Origin: JAGVSR01 sp963825555 | Lineage (GTDB): Bacteria; Pseudomonadota; Alphaproteobacteria; Rhizobiales; Hyphomicrobiaceae | DNA length: 64,000 nucleotides | Reading direction: 5' to 3' | Assembly: GCA_963825555.1 (NCBI GenBank) | Contig: CAWGTZ010000006.1 | Location: forward strand, 9,102-73,101 | Shown: piece by piece, positions 17,172 through 25,905 of the stretch | Numbering within the stretch: the first letter of the stretch is position 1 | Layout of the letters: every line of letters starts with the position of its first letter | Notes under the pieces: generated by a model | What the model was told of the DNA's origin: nothing | Databases searched by the model: none | The model's input: the letters and a program-made list of their open reading frames with translations, nothing else | Made by a program: the position numbers and the translations under genes

Positions 17172-18824
17172 GTGCCTGATACCGCAGCCGACAGGTCGGC
17201 CATGAGTAACGCGCTAGCTATAGGCAGCGCGGTCGTCTTCGCAGCGATGGGCGCTTACCTTGCCCTCGCCGGGATAGATCCCGTTATGAACCTGCATGGC
17301 GCCTTGCTAGCTCTAGCCAGCGTTTTGGCCGCCATCTACATCTTTACGCACCCGACCGAAGACAAGTCGGGCTACCTCGATGGCCCGATCCGGGTTGCCA
17401 CCATCGCTGCCGTGTTCTGGGGCGTGGTCGGCTTCCTCGCCGGGGACTTCATAGCCTGGCAGCTCGCTTTCCCCGCACTGAACTTCGATCTGCCCTGGAC
17501 TTCCTTCGGCCGCCTGAGACCGCTGCACACCTCGGCGGTCATTTTTGCGTTCGGTGGCAACGTCCTGCTGGCCACCTCGTTCTACGTGGTCCAGCGGACC
17601 TCCCGCGCCCGCATGCCGGGCCGCTGGGCGCCGTACTTCGTCATCTGGGGCTACCAGCTTTTCATCGTGCTGGCGGCCACGGGCTATATTTTCGGTGTCA
17701 CGCAGGGCAAGGAATACGCTGAACCTGAATGGCACGTGGACCTGTGGCTGACGATCGTATGGGTCGCCTATCTGCTGGTATTCCTCGGCACGCTCTGGAA
17801 GCGCGAGGAACCGCACATTTACGTGGCCAACTGGTTCTATCTCGCCTTCATCGTCACGATTGCGATGCTGCACATCGTGAACAACCTGAGCGTTCCTGTT
17901 TCGCTGCTCGGCACGCACAGCTATCCGGTCATGCCGGGTGTTCAGGGTGCGATGACGCAATGGTGGTACGGCCACAATGCGGTGGGCTTCTTCCTGACCG
18001 CAGGCTTCCTCGGGATCATGTACTACTTCGTGCCCAAGCGCGTGGAGCGTCCGGTCTACTCGTACCGCCTGTCGATCGTGCACTTCTGGTCGCTGATCTT
18101 CCTCTACATCTGGGCGGGTCCGCACCATCTCCATTACACGGCTCTTCCCGATTGGGCGCAGACGCTCGGCATGACGTTCTCGATCATGCTGTGGATGCCT
18201 TCCTGGGGCGGCATGATCAACGGCCTGATGACGCTTTCGGGCGCCTGGGATCGCCTCAGGACGGACCCGGTCGTGCGCCTGCTCGTCGTGTCGGTTGCCT
18301 TCTACGGCATGTCGACCTTCGAAGGTCCGCTCATGTCGATCAAGGCCGTCAACTCGCTGTCGCATTACACCGACTGGACTGTCGGTCACGTGCACTCCGG
18401 CGCTCTGGGCTGGGTCGGTATGGTCTCCTTCGGCGCCATCTACTGTCTCGTGCCCTGGTTGTGGAAGCGTGAAGGCCTCTACTCGATCAAGCTGGTGGAA
18501 TGGCACTTCTGGCTCTCGACGATCGGTATCGTGCTCTACATCACCTCGATGTGGGTGGCGGGCATCACGCAGGGCCTGATGTGGCGCGCCTACGATAACC
18601 TTGGCTTCCTGAAGTACTCCTTCATCGAGACTGTGGAAGCGCTGCACTGGCCTTACATCATCCGCGCCGCCGGCGGTCTTCTGTTCGTCATCGGCGGGTT
18701 TGTGATGGCCTACAACGTCTGGCGCACGGTTCGTGGCGACCAGCCGGTCGACCTCAAGGATCAGCCGCGCGTCGCGGCCGCTCCTGAGCTGCGCTCCGGC
18801 GTCGCGGCTGCCCCGGCCGAGTGA
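17172..18824 (+). CDS. ccoN: cbb3-type cytochrome c oxidase subunit I
   Basis: A 550-residue membrane protein with about 12-14 helices. Heme-copper ligands are all visible: low-spin heme His in RPLHTSAVIFAFG, CuB site and cross-linked Tyr region in WYGHNAVGFFLTAGFLGIMYY, CuB His pair in GPHHLHYTALPDW, and the two heme b/b3 His in VGHVHSGALGW. It reduces O2 at high affinity in the cytoplasmic membrane. GTG at 17172 is preferred because AAGGAGGGG (17157-17165) lies just upstream; a TTG at 17154 would put the start before this site. First gene of an operon reaching at least 25132. Confidence 0.96.
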   Translation: MPDTAADRSAMSNALAIGSAVVFAAMGAYLALAGIDPVMNLHGALLALASVLAAIYIFTHPTEDKSGYLDGPIRVATIAAVFWGVVGFLAGDFIAWQLAFPALNFDLPWTSFGRLRPLHTSAVIFAFGGNVLLATSFYVVQRTSRARMPGRWAPYFVIWGYQLFIVLAATGYIFGVTQGKEYAEPEWHVDLWLTIVWVAYLLVFLGTLWKREEPHIYVANWFYLAFIVTIAMLHIVNNLSVPVSLLGTHSYPVMPGVQGAMTQWWYGHNAVGFFLTAGFLGIMYYFVPKRVERPVYSYRLSIVHFWSLIFLYIWAGPHHLHYTALPDWAQTLGMTFSIMLWMPSWGGMINGLMTLSGAWDRLRTDPVVRLLVVSVAFYGMSTFEGPLMSIKAVNSLSHYTDWTVGHVHSGALGWVGMVSFGAIYCLVPWLWKREGLYSIKLVEWHFWLSTIGIVLYITSMWVAGITQGLMWRAYDNLGFLKYSFIETVEALHWPYIIRAAGGLLFVIGGFVMAYNVWRTVRGDQPVDLKDQPRVAAAPELRSGVAAAPAE

Positions 18825-18841
18825 GAGAAGGAACAAATCCC

Positions 18842-19579
18842 GTGAACCATGGAATCTTCGAAAAGAACTCACTGATCCTTCTCATTGGCATCCTGATCGT
18901 CGTTTCGATCGGCGGTATCGTGCAGATCGCTCCGCTGTTCCTGCTTTCCTCGACCATTGAAAAGGTCGAGGGCATGCGGCCCTACTCGCCGCTGGAGCAG
19001 GCCGGTCGCGATATCTACGTCCGCGAGGGATGCTACAATTGCCATAGCCAGATGATCCGCTCGCTTCGCGACGAAGTGGAGCGATACGGTCATTACTCGC
19101 TGGCTGCGGAGAGCATGTACGACCACCCATTCCAGTGGTCGTCCAAGCGTACGGGACCGGATCTTGCCCGCGTCGGCGGCAAGTACTCCGACGCCTGGCA
19201 CGTCGACCACATGCGCAATCCTACGTCGGTTGTGCCGGCCTCTATCATGCCAGGCTACAAGCACCTTGAGACCACTCCGCTCGACTATGCGAACGTCGCG
19301 GACCGCCTTAAGACGCTTCAGATCGTGGGCGTTCCCTACACGGACGAGATGATCGCCAAGGCGGCGGCCGATGTGGAGGCGCAGATAGCGCCGGACACAG
19401 ACGCCGCCAAGGAGCTCGTCGCAAGGTATCCCAAGGCTCAGGTGCGCAAGTTCGACGGCAAGCCGGCCGGCGAAGACGTCAAGCCGACCGAACTCGACGC
19501 CGTGATTGCCTACCTTCAGATGCTCGGAACGCTCGTCGACTTCACCAAGTTCGACGCAAGCGGACCGAACCTGCGCTAA
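18842..19579 (+). CDS. ccoO: cbb3 oxidase subunit II, monoheme cytochrome c
   Basis: A 245-residue protein with one N-terminal anchor (NSLILLIGILIVVSIGGIVQ) and one c-type heme motif, CYNCH; the axial Met is probably in ASIMPGYKHL. It passes electrons from CcoP to CcoN. The frame is open from 18821, but GTG at 18842 follows AAGGA (18828-18832) at good spacing and gives the usual start before the anchor (VNHGIFEKN). It begins 17 bases after ccoN. Confidence 0.95.
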   Translation: MNHGIFEKNSLILLIGILIVVSIGGIVQIAPLFLLSSTIEKVEGMRPYSPLEQAGRDIYVREGCYNCHSQMIRSLRDEVERYGHYSLAAESMYDHPFQWSSKRTGPDLARVGGKYSDAWHVDHMRNPTSVVPASIMPGYKHLETTPLDYANVADRLKTLQIVGVPYTDEMIAKAAADVEAQIAPDTDAAKELVARYPKAQVRKFDGKPAGEDVKPTELDAVIAYLQMLGTLVDFTKFDASGPNLR

Positions 19580-19588
19580 GGAGGCAGC

Positions 19589-19756
19589 ATGACCTATCAG
19601 GACGCTCAGGTCTGGTCGCAGCTCGCCGCGTTGGTGATCTTCATGAGCCTTGCCATCGGCATCGCCATCTACACCTTCCGGCCCTCCAACAAGACCAAGT
19701 TCGACAGGGCGGCACGTCTGCCGCTCGAGACCGACAACCACGATAAAGCGCGGTGA
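19589..19756 (+). CDS. ccoQ: cbb3 oxidase subunit IV
   Basis: A 55-residue protein: MTYQDAQVWSQLA, one transmembrane helix (ALVIFMSLAIGIAIYTF) and a basic cytoplasmic tail (RPSNKTKFDRAARLPLE). This is the standard CcoQ/FixQ layout, which stabilises the complex. It has a strong ribosome site AAGGAGG (19578-19584) overlapping the end of ccoO, and ccoP starts 7 bases after its stop. Confidence 0.93.
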   Translation: MTYQDAQVWSQLAALVIFMSLAIGIAIYTFRPSNKTKFDRAARLPLETDNHDKAR

Positions 19757-19763
19757 TCTGAAA

Positions 19764-20636
19764 ATGGCTCACGAAAAACATATCGATGACGTCACCGGCG
19801 TCGAGACGACAGGGCATGTGTGGGACAACGACCTGCGCGAGCTCAACAAACCGCTGCCGAAGTGGTGGCTTTATGTGTTCTACGCCTGCTGTATATGGGC
19901 GCTCGGCTATTGGATCGTCTATCCGTCCTGGCCGACGCTGACAGACTATACGAAGGGCTATTTCGGCTATAGCCAGCGCGAAGCGGTGATGAAGGAAGTA
20001 GATGCCGCGAAGGCCGCTCAGGAGACCTACCGCCAGGGCATCGCCAACACGGCCATCACCGACATCAAGGGCAAGGAAGACCTCTTCCAGTTTGCCCTGG
20101 CTGGCGGCGCGGCAGCCTTCGGCGACAACTGCTCCGGCTGTCATGGCCGCGGCGCACAGGGTGCTACGGGATATCCGAACCTGAACGACGACGACTGGAT
20201 CTGGGGCGGTACGGTCGAGGAGATCGAGCACACGATCGCTTATGGTATCCGCTCGGGTCACGAGCAGGCGCGCGACTTGGCCATGCCGCGGTTTGGTCTC
20301 GACGGAATTCTGGAGCCGGCTGCGATCGCCGACGTTGCCAACTACGTGCGTTCGCTTTCGGGAGGCGAGGTGGACAAGGAGGCAGCAGCCCGCGGTCAGG
20401 CGACGTTCGCGGAACAATGTGCAGCCTGTCATGGCGAAGACGGCAAGGGCATTAAGGAAATGGGCGCGCCGAATCTGTCGGACGCCATCTGGCTCTATGG
20501 CAACTCGCAAGAGGCGGTAACCCAGAGTGTCACGACTGGCCGCGGCGGCGCGATGCCCGCATGGGCCCCGCGTCTCGATCCGGTAACGGTGAAGATGCTC
20601 GCCGTTTACGTGCACTCGCTCGGCGGCGGCAAATAG
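19764..20636 (+). CDS. ccoP: cbb3 oxidase subunit III, diheme cytochrome c
   Basis: A 290-residue protein with an N-terminal cytoplasmic segment ending in WDNDLRELNKPLPKWW, an anchor helix (YVFYACCIWALGYWIVYPSW) and two c-type heme motifs, CSGCH and CAACH, each with a Met-containing axial region (LAMPRFG, GAMPAWAP). Length and order match CcoP/FixP. It is the entry point for electrons from soluble cytochrome c. The ATG at 19764 (MAHEKHIDDVTG) fits the family; the frame is open upstream through ccoQ. Confidence 0.96.
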   Translation: MAHEKHIDDVTGVETTGHVWDNDLRELNKPLPKWWLYVFYACCIWALGYWIVYPSWPTLTDYTKGYFGYSQREAVMKEVDAAKAAQETYRQGIANTAITDIKGKEDLFQFALAGGAAAFGDNCSGCHGRGAQGATGYPNLNDDDWIWGGTVEEIEHTIAYGIRSGHEQARDLAMPRFGLDGILEPAAIADVANYVRSLSGGEVDKEAAARGQATFAEQCAACHGEDGKGIKEMGAPNLSDAIWLYGNSQEAVTQSVTTGRGGAMPAWAPRLDPVTVKMLAVYVHSLGGGK

Positions 20637-20689
20637 TCCTCCCGAGTTCGCAACTATGACTGTTGCCTGAGACGACGGAGTCTCCAGAT

Positions 20690-22228
20690 ATGAATGCCAT
20701 GGACACCAACGGCAAATTCAAACCTGAAGACTTCGTCGTCGAAGCAGCGCCCGGCGTCGAAAAACATGATGTCGAAGCGGTATCTCGCAGGAAAAGCGTC
20801 GACAAGGTCGCGCAGCAGGGCGCGGTCAGTTACGCTGAGAAGCCCAAGATCTACGCCAAGCTGGCCCACGGCAACTTCCGAACCGCGAAGTGGATCGTGA
20901 TGGCGGTGACTTTGGGGATCTACTACCTGCTCCCCTGGATCCGCTGGGAGAGGGGCGAAGGTCTGCCCGATCAGTTTTTCCTTATTGATTTCGCGCATCA
21001 ACGCCTGCTGCTCGGACCACTCGAGATCTGGGCGCAGGAGTTCTACTACATCACGGGTCTTCTGATCATTTCCGCGCTCGCGCTGTTCCTTGTCACATCG
21101 ATCGCCGGACGCGTTTGGTGCGGCTACGCCTGTCCGCAGACGGTGTGGACCGATCTCATGATCGCCGTCGAGCGGTTCTGGCAGGGCGACCGCAATGCCC
21201 ACATGCGGCTCGACCAGCAGCCCTGGAGCCTTGAAAAAATCTGGAAGAAGACCGCCACGCACATCTCATGGCTGCTCATTGGTCTGTTCACCGGTGGTGC
21301 GCTCGTCTTCTATTTCCGCGATGCCCCGACCCTGGCACATGAGTTGATGACGGGCACGGCGCCGATGGTCGCCTACGTCTTCGTCGCCATTTTCACGTTT
21401 TCCACTTATCTGTTGGGCGGGATCGCGCGCGAACAGGTCTGCATCTACATGTGCCCCTGGCCGCGCATCCAAGGAGCCATGCTGGACCACGACAGCCTGC
21501 TGATCTCCTACCGCGAAGTGCGCGGCGAGCCGCGCGGGCCGCACAAGAAAGGCCAAACCTGGGACGGCCGGGGAGATTGCGTGGACTGCAAAGCCTGCGT
21601 GGCCGTCTGCCCCATGGGCATCGATATTCGGAACGGTCCGCAGCTGGAATGTATCCAGTGTGCTCTGTGCATCGACGCCTGCAACGAAATCATGGACAAG
21701 GTAGACCGTCCGCGCGGCCTCATTGCCTACTCGACCGAACGCAACCAGCAAAGCATGACGGCAGGCCCCCGTGACGGCCTGCGTCTGGTACGTCCGCGCA
21801 CGATCCTCTACTCGGCTGTCATCGCCGTCGTCGGCTCGCTCATGCTGTGGGCGATGATGAGCCGTTCCGACATGGAGGTCAGCGTGCTTCCGGACCGCAA
21901 TCCGCTATTCGTCACTCTGTCTGATGGCGGCATTCGCAACGGCTACACGGTCAAGATCTCCAACAAGAGCCAGATTCCCCGGCGCTTCAAGGTAGACCTT
22001 ACCGGCATAGATGGCCTGAAGACCTCCATCGTTGGCTTCGAGGCGCCGGATCCGGTCATCGAAGTTGCGCCATCCGATGTTCGTGCACTCAAGATCTTCG
22101 CGTCCCTGCCGGCTGCAGCCGTCAAGGCTCTGCCCGCCGATTCCACGCCACTGAGAATAGTTGTGACGGAAGTGGATGGAACCTCGGCAAGCACGCGTGA
22201 TACAAGCTTCAGGAGTCCCGCACCTTGA
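20690..22228 (+). CDS. ccoG: cbb3 oxidase assembly protein, polyferredoxin-type
   Basis: A 512-residue membrane protein (RdxA/FixG family). Several helices carry CGYACPQTVWTDL and CIYMCPWPRIQGAM, followed by a two-cluster ferredoxin domain (CVDCKACVAVCP and CIQCALCIDACN) and a C-terminal immunoglobulin-like periplasmic domain (NGYTVKISNKSQIPRRF). CcoG is known as a cupric reductase that supplies Cu(I) for oxidase maturation. ATG at 20690 is preferred (GGAG about nine bases upstream); TTG at 20663 is a weaker option. Confidence 0.95.
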   Translation: MNAMDTNGKFKPEDFVVEAAPGVEKHDVEAVSRRKSVDKVAQQGAVSYAEKPKIYAKLAHGNFRTAKWIVMAVTLGIYYLLPWIRWERGEGLPDQFFLIDFAHQRLLLGPLEIWAQEFYYITGLLIISALALFLVTSIAGRVWCGYACPQTVWTDLMIAVERFWQGDRNAHMRLDQQPWSLEKIWKKTATHISWLLIGLFTGGALVFYFRDAPTLAHELMTGTAPMVAYVFVAIFTFSTYLLGGIAREQVCIYMCPWPRIQGAMLDHDSLLISYREVRGEPRGPHKKGQTWDGRGDCVDCKACVAVCPMGIDIRNGPQLECIQCALCIDACNEIMDKVDRPRGLIAYSTERNQQSMTAGPRDGLRLVRPRTILYSAVIAVVGSLMLWAMMSRSDMEVSVLPDRNPLFVTLSDGGIRNGYTVKISNKSQIPRRFKVDLTGIDGLKTSIVGFEAPDPVIEVAPSDVRALKIFASLPAAAVKALPADSTPLRIVVTEVDGTSASTRDTSFRSPAP

Positions 22229-22728
22229 CCTCGATTGTTATGGCTAAAGAAATCACCGGACGGCATGTTCTATTCGCGATGGTCGGCTTCTTCGCCATCA
22301 TCATCGCAACCGACGCCTACCTCGTTTACAAGGCGGTCTCGACATTCGGCGGCATTGAGACTGACGACGCGTACCGCAAGGGGCTTGGCTACAACCAGCG
22401 CATCGCGGAAGAACGCGCACAGGCCGAACTCGGCTGGACGAAAACGGCCTCTCTCGAAAAGGACAGCGGCGATCTCGTGGTCACGATCCGCGACCGGGAT
22501 GAAAAGGGCGTCGACGGTCTCGCGATTACTGCCCTCGTCGGACGCCCTGCCACCAATGCCGAGGACAGAACGCTTGCTCTTACGCCGGTTGGTTCGGGCC
22601 GTTATTCTGCTGGCGCCGGGGCGCTTGAGCCCGGCACGTGGGTCGCCACGGTGACGGCGCGCAAGGCCGGAGCTGATGATGACGCGATCGTCTACCAATC
22701 CAAGGTGCGGTTATGGAAGGCGCCGTAA
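22225..22728 (+). CDS. ccoH: FixH/CcoH-family cbb3 assembly protein
   Basis: A 167-residue protein with one N-terminal helix (HVLFAMVGFFAIIIATDAYLVY) and a periplasmic FixH domain (GLGYNQRIAEERAQAELGW, DLVVTIRDRDEKGVDGLAI, GRYSAGAGALEPGTWVATV). It is needed for assembly and stability of the oxidase. A TTG start at 22225 overlaps the ccoG stop as TTGA; ATG at 22240 (MAKEITGRHV) is the alternative. It overlaps ccoI by 16 bases, so the block is translationally coupled. Confidence 0.92.
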   Translation: MTSIVMAKEITGRHVLFAMVGFFAIIIATDAYLVYKAVSTFGGIETDDAYRKGLGYNQRIAEERAQAELGWTKTASLEKDSGDLVVTIRDRDEKGVDGLAITALVGRPATNAEDRTLALTPVGSGRYSAGAGALEPGTWVATVTARKAGADDDAIVYQSKVRLWKAP

Positions 22729-24956
22729 AGGCCGAGGTTCAAAAGACCACGGACTTCGGGGACTCCCGCCCGGATGCCCATGCACCTGCGCGTGAAACAC
22801 AGATATTCACTGTTCCAGCCATCATGTGCGGTGGATGCCTGCGCACGATCGAGACAGCGCTGGAGGCGACGCCCGGTGTCTTCAGTGCGCGTGCGAACCT
22901 GAGCGCCCGCCGCGTCACGGTGAACTTCGATCCGGCAATCACCTCCCCGGAACTTATTATCGTGGCGATCAAGGCAGCGGGCTTTGCCGCGGCCCCACTG
23001 ATCGAAGGACGCGACGAAGTTCATGCCGCGCGCCTCAGCGAGCTGCTGCCCCGGGTCGGGGTGGCAGGCTTTGCCGCTGCCAACATCATGCTCTTGTCCG
23101 TTTCGGTGTGGTCGGGCCACGCGTCCGACATGGACGAGAATATGAAGACGCTATTTCACTGGATCTCGGCGCTGATCGCGCTACCTGCGATCGCCTATGC
23201 CGGCCAGCCGTTTTTCCGCTCTGCCGCCGGCGCGATCCGGAGCCGCCGGCTCAATATGGATGTTCCGATTTCGCTGGGTATCCTGCTCGCCACCGCGATG
23301 AGCTTCGCGCAAACCATGCGGGGCACGGCCCACGTCTATTTCGATGCCGCGACGATGCTCGTATTCTTCCTGCTCGTCGGGCGCCTGCTGGACGAGAGCA
23401 TGCGTGCGCGCACCCGCAGCGCCGCTGAAAATCTCATGAGCCTGAAGGCGCTCACAGCAACGATCGTTGATGACGACGGATCCGTTCGCCAGATCCCGTC
23501 GCGTGCGCTCGTGCCAGGCATGAAAATGATCGTCGCGGCGGGCGAGCGCATCGCTGCGGATGGTGTCGTTATAGACGGCGCGAGCGAGATCGACGAAAGT
23601 CTCATCAGCGGCGAGACGCTGCCGACGTCCGTGGGCGCGGGTGATCGGGTCCATGCCGGCACGCTCAACGCCGGCGCGCCGCTGCGCGTCGAGACGACCG
23701 CGACCGAGGACAACACGCTTCTGGCCGAGTTATCTCGTCTCATGATGGCTGGCGAGCAGACGCGGGGTCGCTATGTGCGGCTTGCGGACCGTGCGGCTCG
23801 TTTCTATGCGCCGGCCGTTCATGTGCTGGGTCTGGCGACTCTCATCGGCTGGCTCGTCGCCGGCTTCGGTTGGGAGATCGCGCTGACCAATGCCATCGCC
23901 GTTCTCATCATTACGTGTCCATGCGCATTAGCGCTCGCCGTCCCAGCCGTCCAGGTTGCAGCTATCAGCCGGCTCTTCAGCGACGGCGTGCTCGTGAAGG
24001 CAGCCGACGGCCTGGAGCGTCTGGCGGAGGTCGACACGATCGTCTTTGACAAGACAGGTACGCTCAGTCTCGGGGAGCCCTCGCTCGCGCTGGATCAGCC
24101 GATCGACTCGGATGTTCTGGCGCGAGCGGCAGGCCTCGCGATTATGAGCCGTCACCCCTATGCGCAGGCCATGGTACGCGCGGCTCGCGCGCGTGGTATC
24201 TCTTTCGAGCCGCAGAAGTCTGTGACGGAGGTTCCCGGATCGGGTCTGTCGGTCGTGACGCCGGAAGGCGAGGAGCGACTTGGTTCCGCGCGCTGGACGG
24301 GCATCGAGGTGACCGATCCCCGTCAGGTGGCATCTCTGTGGTATTCGCGGCCCGGCCGTGCCTCCGTCGGCTTCCGGTTTGAGGATCGTCTGAGGAGCGA
24401 CGCGGCCGAGACGGTTGGAGCCTTGCAGGCAGCCGGCTATCATATCGAGATCCTTTCAGGGGATCGTCCGGATGCGGTGGCGGATGCGGCCAAGGCACTG
24501 GGTGTCGCAGATTTCCGCGGGGGTGTACGGCCCGAGGAGAAATTGGCGCGGCTTACGCAACTGAAGGCGTCCGGTCGCACGACGCTGATGGTTGGCGACG
24601 GCCTCAACGATGCGCCGGCTCTGGCCGCGGGCCATGCCTCACTCTCTCCGTCGGCGGCAGCCGACATCAGCCAGAATGCGGCCGATGCCGTCTTCCAGGG
24701 CGAGAAACTGGGCTCCGTAGTCGAAACGCTAAAGGTCGCGAGGCGCGCGCATCGTATGGCGCTGGAGAATTTCGGTATCGCCATCGTGTATAATATCGCC
24801 TTCGTGCCGATGGCTGTGCTCGGCTTCGTGACGCCGCTTCTGGCGGCGATCGCCATGTCGACCTCGTCAATTCTGGTGACCGGCAATGCGCTGCGCCTGC
24901 GGTCGATGCGGCTGAAACTCGATCGAGTCTCTGCCAAGGAACAAGGAAACTGCTGA
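22713..24956 (+). CDS. ccoI: Copper-translocating P1B-type ATPase for cbb3 oxidase
   Basis: A 747-residue pump of the FixI/CcoI (CopA2-like) type. Metal-binding N-domain with MCGGC, helices, actuator motif ISGETLPT, transmembrane metal site ITCPCALALAVP, phosphorylation motif FDKTGT, the nucleotide-domain HP dipeptide in SRHPYAQAM and hinge GDGLNDAPALA. It exports copper toward the periplasm at low rate for CuB insertion rather than for detoxification. It overlaps ccoH upstream and shares TGATG with ccoS downstream. Confidence 0.95.
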   Translation: MEGAVKAEVQKTTDFGDSRPDAHAPARETQIFTVPAIMCGGCLRTIETALEATPGVFSARANLSARRVTVNFDPAITSPELIIVAIKAAGFAAAPLIEGRDEVHAARLSELLPRVGVAGFAAANIMLLSVSVWSGHASDMDENMKTLFHWISALIALPAIAYAGQPFFRSAAGAIRSRRLNMDVPISLGILLATAMSFAQTMRGTAHVYFDAATMLVFFLLVGRLLDESMRARTRSAAENLMSLKALTATIVDDDGSVRQIPSRALVPGMKMIVAAGERIAADGVVIDGASEIDESLISGETLPTSVGAGDRVHAGTLNAGAPLRVETTATEDNTLLAELSRLMMAGEQTRGRYVRLADRAARFYAPAVHVLGLATLIGWLVAGFGWEIALTNAIAVLIITCPCALALAVPAVQVAAISRLFSDGVLVKAADGLERLAEVDTIVFDKTGTLSLGEPSLALDQPIDSDVLARAAGLAIMSRHPYAQAMVRAARARGISFEPQKSVTEVPGSGLSVVTPEGEERLGSARWTGIEVTDPRQVASLWYSRPGRASVGFRFEDRLRSDAAETVGALQAAGYHIEILSGDRPDAVADAAKALGVADFRGGVRPEEKLARLTQLKASGRTTLMVGDGLNDAPALAAGHASLSPSAAADISQNAADAVFQGEKLGSVVETLKVARRAHRMALENFGIAIVYNIAFVPMAVLGFVTPLLAAIAMSTSSILVTGNALRLRSMRLKLDRVSAKEQGNC

Positions 24957-25132
24957 TGGTCTCGCTCGCCTGGCTCATTCCCGCGGCGCTGTTCCTAGGG
25001 CTACTAGGCCTCGGCGCATTTCTTTGGGCGTTGAAAAATGGCCAGTTCGAGGATCTGGATGGCGCGGGCTGGCGTGCCATCGATGACGCGCCGCCGGGCC
25101 CATCCGGCGGCAAGGACCGTTCTGAGAAGTGA
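24956..25132 (+). CDS. ccoS: cbb3 oxidase maturation protein CcoS
   Basis: A 58-residue protein: MVSLAWLIPAALFLGLLGLG is one transmembrane helix, followed by the family signature FLWALKNGQFEDLDG and a short acidic, Gly/Ser-rich tail. CcoS is required for cofactor insertion into the oxidase. Its ATG overlaps the ccoI stop (TGATG), confirming co-translation. Confidence 0.93.
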   Translation: MVSLAWLIPAALFLGLLGLGAFLWALKNGQFEDLDGAGWRAIDDAPPGPSGGKDRSEK

Positions 25133-25146
25133 GGTAGCACGCCGGC

Positions 25147-25842
25147 ATGGACGGTACCGAGATCACATTCCTGGGCGGACTGCTGTTGGGGCTTGCGAGC
25201 ACCCTGCACTGCAGCGCCATGTGCGGAGGTATCTCGTGCAGTGCCCTGCTGGCGCTGGGACCGGGGACGGGGTCAGAGCGTGTCATTCATGCCCTGCTGC
25301 TTCAGGTCGGCCGGATCCTGTCATATTGCGCGCTTGGTGTGACCGGCGCGTTGCTCGGTTCGGCGTTTCTCTCGCCTGAGACGACGATGAACTACCGCGC
25401 GCTGCAATGGATCGCGGCCGTGGTTCTGATGTGGACTGGCCTCGCGATGGCCGGGATGATGCCGCGTCTCGCCGTGCTCGACACCGCCATGATCCGCCTT
25501 TCGGATGCGGTTGCCAATGTAACGCGGCCGCTTAAGGGCACCGCTGCGGCGCCCGTCACGCTTGGCGTCATGTGGGGCCTGAACCCATGCCCGATGGTCT
25601 ATGCGGCCGTTTTCACCGCCTCTATCACCGCCTCGGCGGCTGGCGGTCTTTCAGTCATGGCTGGGTTCGGGCTCGGCACTGTGCCGGGCGTGCTGGCGGC
25701 GGGGCTCGGGATTTCGGCGCTCAAGGGCCTCGATGCCAGCCGAGGCGTGCAGGTTGCTGTCGGGCTCTTGATTGCAGGACTGGGCTTTGCGTCGCTGTAT
25801 GTGCCGGCGGCCCACATCGCCGGGTTTTGTCTGACGCCCTGA
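25147..25842 (+). CDS. TauE/UreH-like membrane protein linked to cbb3 assembly
   Basis: A 231-residue protein with six predicted helices. It begins with GGLLLGLASTLHCSAMCGGI, the HCxxMCGG signature of COG2836 proteins, repeated in part as WGLNPCPMVYAAV, with Cys and Met residues placed to bind a metal. Genes of this type often end ccoGHIS operons and are thought to act in copper handling; this one starts 14 bases after ccoS. The general family name sulfite exporter TauE/SafE should not be read as proof of sulfite transport. Confidence 0.85.
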   Translation: MDGTEITFLGGLLLGLASTLHCSAMCGGISCSALLALGPGTGSERVIHALLLQVGRILSYCALGVTGALLGSAFLSPETTMNYRALQWIAAVVLMWTGLAMAGMMPRLAVLDTAMIRLSDAVANVTRPLKGTAAAPVTLGVMWGLNPCPMVYAAVFTASITASAAGGLSVMAGFGLGTVPGVLAAGLGISALKGLDASRGVQVAVGLLIAGLGFASLYVPAAHIAGFCLTP

Positions 25843-25905
25843 GCGCCTTTTCCGGCACGGGAGTGGGGAGTGGAACTTGCCGGGCCGGCAGCCCATATTA
25901 AGGGC

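Noticed and set aside
17313..18872. A 519-codon open frame antisense to ccoN
   Set aside because: It is the high-GC shadow of ccoN; its His/Asp/Arg-rich translation matches no fold and lacks a ribosome site.
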